Positions 8,794 to 16,707 of a DNA stretch of 64,000 nt are shown here, piece after piece. Source of the DNA: CAZHZT01 sp964537285 (GTDB lineage Bacteria; Bacteroidota; Bacteroidia; Chitinophagales; Saprospiraceae). Positions within the stretch are counted from its first letter, which is position 1, and each line of letters starts with the position of its first letter. The stretch covers positions 4,128 through 68,127 of the forward strand of contig CAZHZT010000011.1 of the NCBI GenBank assembly GCA_964537285.1. Reading direction: 5' to 3'. The notes below the pieces were generated by a model. The model saw only the letters and a list, made by a program, of their open reading frames with translations. It did not search any database and was not told the origin of the DNA. The position numbers and the translations under genes were made by a program.

Positions 8794-8902
8794 GTTCTTT
8801 GACAAATTGTGTGGAACTTCAGAATGATAAGCCTTGAATACCCTTGTGGCTGAAAGGGTTATCATTTTGAAGTTCCATTTTCCACAATCTATGTCAAAGA
8901 AC
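8794..8902. repeat. Palindromic repeat family A, complete copy
   Basis: About 109 bp, starting GTTCTTTGACAAATTGTGTG and ending with the imperfect reverse complement ATGTCAAAGAAC. Arms pair through AACTTCAGAATGATAA and TTATCATTTTGAAGTT; the centre reads TTGAATACCCTTGTGGCTGA. It lies 53 bp upstream of tssE. Near-identical copies are at 16552, 33185 and 60896. Confidence 0.85.
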
Positions 8903-8954
8903 TAAATAAATATACAGTAGCATTGCATTAAGTAAGTGAAAAATAACTTGAACT

Positions 8955-9428
8955 ATGGATTACTATTCAATACCCCTAAAAATGGATCGCCTGAGAGAAG
9001 GAAAACAATTGGAGAGGATAGAGGATATTCGCCTATCTATCCACGAGAACATTCGTTTCATTTTAAAATCTTTTTCACTGAGTTATCGCTTCGATCCATC
9101 TTTTGGATGTATTTTGAATAAGTTTCATGCCAGTACTCCTCCTCAACGCCGTTCTGAACGTGCATGGAGAGAAGAGATCAGAGAAAAAACTCAAAAGAAC
9201 CTAAAAGATATGATGCAACGCTATGAAACCAGAATAAAAGTCACAGATGTAATCGTAGATATGATGGAACCTAAAATTTACGAAAAAGAGGCTGTCGTGA
9301 AAGTAGAAGTAGAGATTGATGGGTATTTGACATTAGGAAGAAAAGAGAAGTTTCATTTTCCAGATAGTGAAGTAGATGAAGCCGCTAAAGAAGTATTCCC
9401 GTTAATGATTCCTGTTGGTAGAAAGTAA
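8955..9428 (+). CDS. tssE: T6SS baseplate protein TssE (gp25-like)
   Basis: 157 residues of the gpW/gp25 baseplate family, which starts sheath assembly in T6SS. The family signature is visible at about 28-55 (LSIHENIRFILKSFSLSYRFDPSFGCIL). The C-terminal half is a beta-rich segment (VVKVEVEIDGYLTLG). Length is normal. The gene follows a palindromic repeat that separates it from the spike/adaptor group and is separated from tssF by a 434-bp gap filled by another palindromic element. Confidence 0.85.
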   Translation: MDYYSIPLKMDRLREGKQLERIEDIRLSIHENIRFILKSFSLSYRFDPSFGCILNKFHASTPPQRRSERAWREEIREKTQKNLKDMMQRYETRIKVTDVIVDMMEPKIYEKEAVVKVEVEIDGYLTLGRKEKFHFPDSEVDEAAKEVFPLMIPVGRK

Positions 9429-9862
9429 GTAATTCACAGAACCAGTGCTTCAGGAACTAAATCCTTGATAGCTTTAGAGGCTATTTTTTGGTGGCAAACG
9501 AGGCGCGAATAGAGAGCATAGCCCAAAGCTACGTGACCGATGAGCAACGAAGTAGGCCGCCAAAAGAAGCCGTCAAAAGTGTCAAGGATTTAGTTACTGA
9601 AGCACTAGGCTTCCAAAATACGATAGCCCCTTTGGTACTAGATAAAGCGAAAGACGCAGGCATAGCTTGTCTCAGTACCTTCGGAAATCTAGCTCTGGTG
9701 AATATTTTCAACACAGTATAACGGAAAAGGACCGGTCATAAGGTCAACTTATGGTTGTCCATCCACTTAAAAGTCCTTTCATATACTCTATAACCCGTTT
9801 TACTTAACATCTTTTTTGGCTTTATTAATACCTGCTGGATAGAGAAGCAAAAGCAAGGAGAA
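9429..9862. repeat. 434-bp gap tssE-tssF with palindromic element family E (9443-9608)
   Basis: An element of 166 bp has inverted ends: the left arm 9443-9468 begins CAGTGCTTCAGGAACTAAAT and pairs with 9582-9608 (TCAAGGATTTAGTTACTGAA...). Inner TTTTGGTGGC/GGCCGCCAAAA arms add more pairing. A 19-nt end fragment of the same family lies at 34229-34247. The remaining 250 bp before tssF hold only weak hairpins. An open frame at 9488-9721 is dominated by the repeat and is not called as a gene. Confidence 0.7.
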
Positions 9863-11755
9863 ATGAATATAACTACAGAAACGATTTATCATTCTATTTT
9901 ACTCAGAGCTGCTGATGAGTGGGGAGTGGACTATGAGGACGTAGAACGAGATATTGGCCAACAGTTCGACCCAATCGTCCGGTTTATGTCTGGTGCAGTC
10001 GCCTCTGAATTAGAGAAAGTGTATTATCATTTAAATGATACCGAAAGGCGTCTGCAAGAACGCTTAGCAAAGGTGTTACTACCTGAGTATCATCATTTAC
10101 CTCAGCCTGCACATGCGCTGGCAACAGCTACGCCTGCTTCTGACCCCGAAATAATTGATGAATCAGCAACTTTTCTGAAGGAGGACGAAGACTTTGAGAA
10201 TGGCGTTGCTTTTTCTCCTCTTTTTCCAATGCGATTACAACCTCTAAAGCTTCATGTCATGGCTACAGAGTCGTCGCTAATCGATTCCGGTCGTAGACTT
10301 TCTACTCGACGAGGTCGGTTAACCAACGAAAAGGAAGAAACAAAGCGTATTTTATTGGGCTTTGAAGCCAAAGAGTTCATAGCTAATTGGGAGGGTGCAT
10401 GCCTCTGGTTCGATTTACGGGGAAAAAGCCCTGACGAGTCTGAACGAGCTCGTTTTTTTGAAGCACTGCCCAATAGCTATTGCATGTTTGGGAATAATGA
10501 AACCATTCCGGTGAGTGGACTTCCTAAAAAGCATTTTATGCTGGAAGATTATTTAAATGGCAATGAGCGGCTACAAACTTATGTCAGAGCAAGGTATGAC
10601 CGACATTTTTTGACTTTTACAGAGAGTGAAATCCCGGAATTGGAGCCTCTACCTGCAAAGGAGTTTTTATCTAAGTGGTTTTCCCGTTTTCTTGAAGATG
10701 AGGAGGCTGTAAAGAAACAACTTTCTCAGCTTCCTCGAGATATTACAATGCCTCTGTTCTGGATGGAGATTCGACTCTCTCGTCCAATCGAGGTCGTTCA
10801 ACTATCAAGTAGGCTCAACATAAAGTTCAATGTATTTCCCGTTGTAAATCGACGCTTGAACGGCCATAAAAGCGGGGAACATCACTACCTAAGGACGAAT
10901 GCCATCAAATGGCTTCATCTACAACCTAAAGAAGACTTTCTGGCCATTCGAAAGGTATATGCCGAGAAACCCGATAGCCCGGTTTTTACATTTAAACCAT
11001 TTGCTGATTTTAAAGAAGATAAAAACCCCTCTTACACCATTCGTCATGGTGGGGTAGGACGATGGGATGATTTCAATGCCTGGAAACGATTAGCCTATAT
11101 AGTAGGAATCCTTCAGGAGAATTATGCTCATCATGAATTAATCCAAAAAGCTGCCGATTCTCTATCTCTTGAAGAATTACATACTTTACTCGGTAAAAAG
11201 ATATCAGAAAAAGCATATTCCGAAAACCCTACCAGAGATATATATGTATTGCTGCATTCCGGAATAGCATCAGGAGTAAGGGTACGTGTAGAATACTGGA
11301 CTTCGCAAGGAAGTGCCGTCAATGGAATAGGAGCTAAATCCGTTTTAAAGTGTACCTCAAAGCTCGCTTCTAGCCTGGATTCGGACAGTATCGAGCTAAT
11401 TACTACCGTTACAGATGGCCGAGACTCTTTGACTGAAACTCAGCAGCTAGATGCAATGAAAAGCTCTCTGTTGAGTAGAGGAAGAATTGTAACAAGAGAA
11501 GACGTGAAAGTTTTCTGTAAAGAATTTCTTGGAGACAAGCTCTCAATGGTTAATGTACGGGACGGAGTAGGCATTGATCCCCGCTTGGAATTTGGAATGA
11601 CGAGGTTGCTGGAAGTTCTGATAACTCCAACAACAGCAGCCATTAAAGAAGATTGGGAGGGCCTGTGCCATCAATTAGAAGTGCTACTTATGGAAAAAAG
11701 TGCATCCACTATTCCTGTAAGGGTTAAATTATCAGAAGAGCACTCAATGAAATAA
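9863..11755 (+). CDS. tssF: T6SS baseplate protein TssF
   Basis: A 630-residue baseplate wedge component. The N-terminus matches TssF strongly (AADEWGVDYEDVERDIGQQF, then LERVYYHL-like SELEKVYYHLNDTERRLQER and LLPEYHHLPQPAHALATATP). TssF binds TssG and TssK and connects sheath, hub and membrane anchor. The ATG at 9863 follows an AGGAG-like stretch (aaggagaaatg). tssG starts 2 nt after its stop, so the two are translated as a unit. No frameshift or missing segment is seen. Confidence 0.9.
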   Translation: MNITTETIYHSILLRAADEWGVDYEDVERDIGQQFDPIVRFMSGAVASELEKVYYHLNDTERRLQERLAKVLLPEYHHLPQPAHALATATPASDPEIIDESATFLKEDEDFENGVAFSPLFPMRLQPLKLHVMATESSLIDSGRRLSTRRGRLTNEKEETKRILLGFEAKEFIANWEGACLWFDLRGKSPDESERARFFEALPNSYCMFGNNETIPVSGLPKKHFMLEDYLNGNERLQTYVRARYDRHFLTFTESEIPELEPLPAKEFLSKWFSRFLEDEEAVKKQLSQLPRDITMPLFWMEIRLSRPIEVVQLSSRLNIKFNVFPVVNRRLNGHKSGEHHYLRTNAIKWLHLQPKEDFLAIRKVYAEKPDSPVFTFKPFADFKEDKNPSYTIRHGGVGRWDDFNAWKRLAYIVGILQENYAHHELIQKAADSLSLEELHTLLGKKISEKAYSENPTRDIYVLLHSGIASGVRVRVEYWTSQGSAVNGIGAKSVLKCTSKLASSLDSDSIELITTVTDGRDSLTETQQLDAMKSSLLSRGRIVTREDVKVFCKEFLGDKLSMVNVRDGVGIDPRLEFGMTRLLEVLITPTTAAIKEDWEGLCHQLEVLLMEKSASTIPVRVKLSEEHSMK

Positions 11756-11757
11756 AA

Positions 11758-12666
11758 ATGAAAGAACTCATCGATTTATTAATGATTACAGCACTTTTCG
11801 ATATCCGGGTCGAAACTTTAGCCGCTACTCTAATCTCTAAGTCGGAAGGTTTTGAAGAAGCTAAAGCCATTGATCTTGAGCAGGTGGTGGTATCCCCTCT
11901 GGGAGATGCGAAAAGAAGGAGTGGAATGGATGTGAAGGCAGTAAAGAAGAAACATTACGATGAAGAAACAGTGCTTTTTATTGAAGTAAACCGAAAAGGA
12001 TTATTCGATACGCTGCCAGAACGTTTGTTTTTAGATCTGGATGCAGAATATGAGAATGCTGTTAAAAGGACAAGAGCGATAAAGCAGCAGATCAAGGATG
12101 TACGAAAGTTTTTTCTGCCTTTTGAACAGGCTATGTATCATCCTAGAATAGAGTGTGATCAACTGGAGCAGAAATGGACCGAATTTTTCCCCGATTTCAT
12201 AAAAAAAATCTGGAGTTTACAAGATTTTGCCGATTGCCTGGACGACCGGCAGCAATTCCTTTTGTGTTATTTGATCCCTGAGGCTTATCGAATCGCAGGA
12301 AATTGGGAATTAACAGGATTATGTTTTGAAGCAGTCCTTCAGAAACCCATAGATATTCAATTCATTCCTCCTTTAGAATTGGAAATACCACCATCAGAAG
12401 GAATTAGCCTCGGAAACGATATTGTACTTGGAAACAAATTTATGGATGACGTTCCTGCCTTGCAAGTTAACGTAAAAGGTGTTACCTTTAGAGAGCTGCC
12501 GGAGTATTTGGAAGGAGGAAATCAATTAAGAATTTTAGAAGAATTTCTTTACAATTACTTTATTCCGATGGATGTAATCGTTGTTACCAAAATTGAAGTC
12601 ACTGAAGATGCATGGAGCTTAACCTTAGGTGAGGCATTTTTGGGATACAATGTGATATTGAATTAA
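11758..12666 (+). CDS. tssG: T6SS baseplate protein TssG
   Basis: 302 residues, directly coupled to tssF (2-nt gap). It has the acidic, TssG-like organisation of T6SSiii proteins, with the central LLCYLIPEAYRIAGNWELTG and a C-terminal MDVIVVTKIEVTEDAWSLTLG. TssG forms the baseplate wedge with two TssF. Assignment depends more on position (tssE-F-G order) than on a striking motif, since T6SSiii TssG proteins diverge from proteobacterial ones. Confidence 0.75.
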   Translation: MKELIDLLMITALFDIRVETLAATLISKSEGFEEAKAIDLEQVVVSPLGDAKRRSGMDVKAVKKKHYDEETVLFIEVNRKGLFDTLPERLFLDLDAEYENAVKRTRAIKQQIKDVRKFFLPFEQAMYHPRIECDQLEQKWTEFFPDFIKKIWSLQDFADCLDDRQQFLLCYLIPEAYRIAGNWELTGLCFEAVLQKPIDIQFIPPLELEIPPSEGISLGNDIVLGNKFMDDVPALQVNVKGVTFRELPEYLEGGNQLRILEEFLYNYFIPMDVIVVTKIEVTEDAWSLTLGEAFLGYNVILN

Positions 12667-12718
12667 ATAGTTACAATTTTCCTTTTATAACCTGCAAAAA
12701 ATAAGATTTTCCAGCAGT

Positions 12719-13702
12719 ATGAAAGAAACGATATTTATAGTTTGGGGGGTACTAGCATTTATTCTGACCTTCCTTTTTCGTTGGATAGCTAAGCGCTACA
12801 AACGCCGACCAGGTAAAATAGTAGTTCTTCAAAAACTAGCATTATCCTTTTTGATGTTTGGTTTGGGGTGTTTGCTTTATTATTTCCTGGAAAATACGTT
12901 AAATTTTGTTTGGATAACTCGTACTTCCTTTCTAATTTTTGGTATATTACATCTTTGGATGATGTATAGTCAAACCTGGGCTGAAAGAGATAAGTTCTCT
13001 TTCAAGGAAGATTCATTTTGGCCTGAGTTTCTATTTATAAGCCTGGGTTCCGTTCTGGGGGCAATATTCTTTTGCTTAGGCCCTCAGGTAACAGGTTTAG
13101 TGGATTACAAGGTTGATGTAAGCGCTGGTGTATGGGAAATTCCTCTTATTTTTTTATTTCCTTTTTTAGTTTTTAAGCTTCTCGATTTTTCCACCCATAT
13201 TCCATATCATTTTGTAGAGAATCGTTGGGTATATCCTTTGGAACCTGTAAATGTGGAAAGTTGGCAATGGAGGGATCTTATGCAGGTAAATTTTAAATTG
13301 AGGGTGAGCTTGGTAGAGGAATACAAACTTTTTGGCAATTCTGCAAAACCTTGGATAGAAGTACCCAAAAATGCTTCACTAGGGCACGTTTTTCGGTTAG
13401 CTATGCAAGAAAGAAGACGAAGAGTTGAATTAACAACTATTCAAGACTTGGGGGATGAGTACAAAGGCAGCCCTATGTTCTGGTGGTTATTTTCTATAAA
13501 GGTAATTTGGTGGAACCCCAATACATGGTTCCGGGAACCTAGGTTTCTGGATCCTAACCGATCAATCAGTAGCAATAAGATAAAGAAAAACGATATAATA
13601 CTAGTGAGAAGAATACCTGTAGATGATACCTCGGATTTCGAATACTCCTATCAATCCGGGCAAGCTTCCAGCGGTGACCAAACTGTCATCATAAGGAGAT
13701 AA
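12719..13702 (+). CDS. tssN: T6SSiii inner-membrane protein TssN
   Basis: 327 residues with about five transmembrane helices in the first 160 residues (near 4-22, 41-62, 67-84, 103-124, 141-158), then a soluble, Trp/Arg-rich cytoplasmic domain (ESWQWRDLMQVNFKLRVSLV and FWWLFSIKVIWWNPNTWFRE). This is the layout of TssN, a marker of Bacteroidota T6SSiii that helps anchor the baseplate in place of TssJLM. It lies between tssG and tssK, an arrangement expected for the family. Confidence 0.82.
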   Translation: MKETIFIVWGVLAFILTFLFRWIAKRYKRRPGKIVVLQKLALSFLMFGLGCLLYYFLENTLNFVWITRTSFLIFGILHLWMMYSQTWAERDKFSFKEDSFWPEFLFISLGSVLGAIFFCLGPQVTGLVDYKVDVSAGVWEIPLIFLFPFLVFKLLDFSTHIPYHFVENRWVYPLEPVNVESWQWRDLMQVNFKLRVSLVEEYKLFGNSAKPWIEVPKNASLGHVFRLAMQERRRRVELTTIQDLGDEYKGSPMFWWLFSIKVIWWNPNTWFREPRFLDPNRSISSNKIKKNDIILVRRIPVDDTSDFEYSYQSGQASSGDQTVIIRR

Positions 13703-13755
13703 TGACAACTAGTAGTTTTGTAAGTATTTGTTAATTAGAAACAAGAAGTATTTAA

Positions 13756-14790
13756 ATGATATTTCCAAAAATAAATTCCTTTCCTCTAAATTGGGAAAAC
13801 GGAATGAAGCTTTCAGCAGATCATTTCCAACATCTCGAGGAAAGCATAGAAGATGGATTGAGAGATTCCAGATCTCTTGGGCTTACAGCTCTTGGAGGGT
13901 TTGGGCTGCTACCCTTTAGTTCACTGGATTTGCAAAATGCAAGGGGCTCTAGCCCACAATCTGTAAGGGTTATTATTAATTCATGTAGAGCCATCCTGCC
14001 AGGGGGATATAGAATAGAAATACTTCCGGAGAACATTCAAAGTTTGCAGCTACCTGCAAAAGCTCCCTTTGTTGAATTTGTTCCCTCCCAAGGTATCCGG
14101 TACCATTTATATTTGAGTGTAAACGAAAAAAAGAGAATCCCCTCGGGAATACCACTAACGCGCCCAATACGTCACCCTCATCTGGTTCCGGAATATCAAT
14201 TGGAAGCAGTAGCACATGATAGGATGGCGGCCACCCAAAACCTGGCTCCTAACAGAATGAAAGTCGCAGAATGGCAGAATGGTAAAATCCTGGAAGGATA
14301 CATTCCTCCATGTTTAACAATAAAGGGTTTCAACCTTCTCGAGAGGTGGCTACAGTTTTTTCAAAACCAATTAGAAAATATTGCGAGATTGAGTATCCAG
14401 GTTGTTAATGAACATCGGGCAAAAGAGGTAACAAGGGCTACATTTTGTTTGCCTATTGTACAATATATACGAGGAACACAGGGCTACTTTAAGTATGTAT
14501 TGCCCAATCAGTCCCCTTTGTATTTGATTGCTTATTTTACAGATTTAGCAGGATTAATTGAATCTTTACTTGAAACAGGAGACCGGGACTTTGTTCGAAA
14601 TCGATTGAAAAACGGTCAAGTAAACAGCCTTTTAGCTTGCATTCATGCATTGTCCAAGCCCAGATCTGTTCCTTTAGAAGAGATTGCATACATGATCAGT
14701 TTAACCAAGAGATTTTGTGAGGCTTTGTATCTTACAGTTAAAGGATTGCAAAGTATTTCCCAGCAGCATGTGAAGCACGGAGATGCCTAA
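13756..14790 (+). CDS. tssK: T6SS baseplate-membrane connector TssK
   Basis: A 344-residue TssK homologue. The N-terminal shell domain signature is clear (LNWENGMKLSADHFQHLEES, the family's W-x-x-G-M-x-L-x-x-x-H-F-Q pattern), followed by a beta-rich segment and a helical neck/head C-terminus. TssK links the baseplate to the membrane complex; in T6SSiii the partner is presumed to be TssN and its group rather than TssL. Shorter than proteobacterial TssK (about 440), as usual for this type. Confidence 0.85.
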   Translation: MIFPKINSFPLNWENGMKLSADHFQHLEESIEDGLRDSRSLGLTALGGFGLLPFSSLDLQNARGSSPQSVRVIINSCRAILPGGYRIEILPENIQSLQLPAKAPFVEFVPSQGIRYHLYLSVNEKKRIPSGIPLTRPIRHPHLVPEYQLEAVAHDRMAATQNLAPNRMKVAEWQNGKILEGYIPPCLTIKGFNLLERWLQFFQNQLENIARLSIQVVNEHRAKEVTRATFCLPIVQYIRGTQGYFKYVLPNQSPLYLIAYFTDLAGLIESLLETGDRDFVRNRLKNGQVNSLLACIHALSKPRSVPLEEIAYMISLTKRFCEALYLTVKGLQSISQQHVKHGDA

Positions 14791-14818
14791 TTAACAAATA
14801 GAAAATCTTATTTGGAAT

Positions 14819-15526
14819 ATGGGAACCATCAGATGCAGTAATCCTAATTGCCAGGCAATCATTGAAGTGCCGGAAGGAGCTTTGGAAGTAATGTGCCCTT
14901 CTTGTAATACATGGCATTTTCCTTCAATATCCTCAAGTTCTAGTGAAGAAATTGGATTGACCCCTCCTGTCGATGACTATGCCCCGCCTATATTTAACGA
15001 TAATCAAGAGTTGGATAACAATAGAGGGGCTGCTTTGCCAGGTTCAGGGCTCGGCGAAACCCCTCCCTACTACGCAAATGACTTGCCTCCAGAGGTTCCC
15101 TCCTCTATCCCTGACTCAGAACCCACTTTTACACCACTTCCTATTGACTCTTCTCCAAAGGAAGAGGAGGCACCTCAAGAAGAAATACCCGCCATAATTC
15201 CAATAGGAAAAATCGTCACTATAGACGGTAATGAATTTCCTTTGAAAGAAGGCAGAAATATCATTGGAAGGAAGGATACCGATATTATTATTAATGACAA
15301 AACCGTTAGCCGGCGGCATTGCGTCATTGAAGTAAATAAAAGCTCTATGGGAAGTGAATGGGAATACTCTGTCTATGATATAGGCCATATTGAGGGAACA
15401 GAAAGTACCAATGGCGTTTTTACAAGCCATAGAAGTTTACGATTGGACAGAAATGAACGAATTGCAATTGGGAATGGAACCACCATTTTGCTTGGAAATG
15501 TACAACTTGTATTGAAATTCAATTAA
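14819..15526 (+). CDS. Zinc-ribbon plus FHA-domain protein (T6SS Fha-like)
   Basis: 235 residues. Residues 1-35 hold a CxxxxC...CPSC zinc-ribbon-like element (CSNPNCQAIIEVPEG, then VMCPSCNTWHF). A Pro/Glu/Asp-rich linker (about 40-125) follows, then an FHA domain (about 127-235) with the phosphothreonine-binding residues in place: GR (NIIGRKDTD), SRRH and the STNG loop. FHA proteins bind phosphothreonine made by a kinase. Kinase and PP2C genes follow in the same direction, forming a complete write/erase/read set within the T6SS locus. In Pseudomonas an analogous trio (PpkA, PppA, Fha1) switches the T6SS on; similar use here is inference. Confidence 0.85.
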   Translation: MGTIRCSNPNCQAIIEVPEGALEVMCPSCNTWHFPSISSSSSEEIGLTPPVDDYAPPIFNDNQELDNNRGAALPGSGLGETPPYYANDLPPEVPSSIPDSEPTFTPLPIDSSPKEEEAPQEEIPAIIPIGKIVTIDGNEFPLKEGRNIIGRKDTDIIINDKTVSRRHCVIEVNKSSMGSEWEYSVYDIGHIEGTESTNGVFTSHRSLRLDRNERIAIGNGTTILLGNVQLVLKFN

Positions 15527-15691
15527 CCTGAGTTGCAACAATATTGAATGAAACAGAAAACATTAATCAATTAACGAAAAAACGGTTTGTATCAAGTAAA
15601 ATTATAGTGCATAAACTCTAAATACTATTTGCCGTTTTCTGTGGCCTTTAGCACTTAAATTATGAAGAACCCAAAATAAAAGATTTGGAAA

Positions 15692-16459
15692 ATGATCCGT
15701 GTAAAACTACATACTCCTTTTGCACTGTCGGATAAAGGAAAACGAAAACATAATGAAGATTGTATTTTCCCTCCGGATAATACAAAAACCGATTTATCAT
15801 TAAATCGATTATTTTTAGTTTGCGATGGTGTTGGAGGTGAATCTAAAGGAGAAGAGGCAAGTAGGATTGCATGTAGGGTTTTTAGTGATCAGTTTATGCA
15901 TAAAACGGACCTGGAAAATCAAGATATATACCAAACGGTTCAACTGACTGAAAAAGAAATGGATGCATACATTCAGGAGTATCCAGAGGCAGACAGTATG
16001 GCGACGACGCTGGCAATGTTGTTTTTTGGAAAAAAAGGAGCCGTAATCGTCCACCTCGGTGATAGCCGCGTGTACCAAATCCGAGACGGAGAAATAATTT
16101 TCAGGACATCCGATCATTCTTTGGTACAGGAATTAATTTCCAACAACCTGATAACCCACGAACAAGCAATTAATCATCCTCAACGGAACGTTATTACAAA
16201 AGCTCTAACGGGTTCGAAATATCCAAGCAAGCCAGATATCAATCGTATTATTGATTTAAAAGAAGAGGATTATTTTTTTCTATGCACAGACGGTGTGTTA
16301 GAAAGTTTCTCTGATGATTTACTACTAAATCTTTTTAAAAATAACTCCATGAATGATGCCCAAAAGATGGCAATGATAAAAGCCAAATGCTTGGAACAAT
16401 CCAGAGATAATTTTTCTGCATACCTGGTTCGCATTGAGGCGATCAATAAGAGCGAATAA
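15692..16459 (+). CDS. PP2C-type Ser/Thr protein phosphatase
   Basis: 255 residues, a full PPM/PP2C catalytic domain without extra regions. Metal-binding motifs are intact: KGKRKHNEDC near residue 18, CDGVGGESKGEEAS near 48, HLGDSRVYQIRDG near 121, CTDGVLE near 197, and RDNFSAYL near the C-terminus. It removes phosphate from Ser/Thr of proteins and is probably the antagonist of the kinase encoded 249 bp downstream. It is cytoplasmic. The 165-bp gap before it and the family A repeat after it suggest it may have its own transcript. Confidence 0.9.
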   Translation: MIRVKLHTPFALSDKGKRKHNEDCIFPPDNTKTDLSLNRLFLVCDGVGGESKGEEASRIACRVFSDQFMHKTDLENQDIYQTVQLTEKEMDAYIQEYPEADSMATTLAMLFFGKKGAVIVHLGDSRVYQIRDGEIIFRTSDHSLVQELISNNLITHEQAINHPQRNVITKALTGSKYPSKPDINRIIDLKEEDYFFLCTDGVLESFSDDLLLNLFKNNSMNDAQKMAMIKAKCLEQSRDNFSAYLVRIEAINKSE

Positions 16460-16551
16460 AACCATCTTGGATGCCAGGAATGCCTTCTTATACTAAAATA
16501 GATATGCTATACAGAAATTGAAGAAAACCAAAAGATATACAAGAAATGAAC

Positions 16552-16660
16552 GTTCTTTGACAAATTGTGTGGAACTTCAAAATGATACGCCTTGAATGCC
16601 CTTGTGGCTGAAAGGTTTATCATTTTGAAAGTCCATTTCTCACAATTTATGTCAAAGAAC
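16552..16660. repeat. Palindromic repeat family A, complete copy
   Basis: About 109 bp with ends GTTCTTTGACAAATTGTGTG and TTATGTCAAAGAAC and centre CCTTGAATGCCCTTGTGGCT. Almost identical to the copies at 8794 and 60896. It lies 47 bp before the kinase start codon. Confidence 0.85.
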
Positions 16661-16707
16661 TAAAATGAAAACAATAAATCAAATTTTTATCATAAACTCA
16701 TAATGTC

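Noticed and set aside
9488..9721. 77-codon open frame from GTG between tssE and tssF
   Set aside because: It runs through the arms of a palindromic element and has no recognisable protein pattern or ribosome site.
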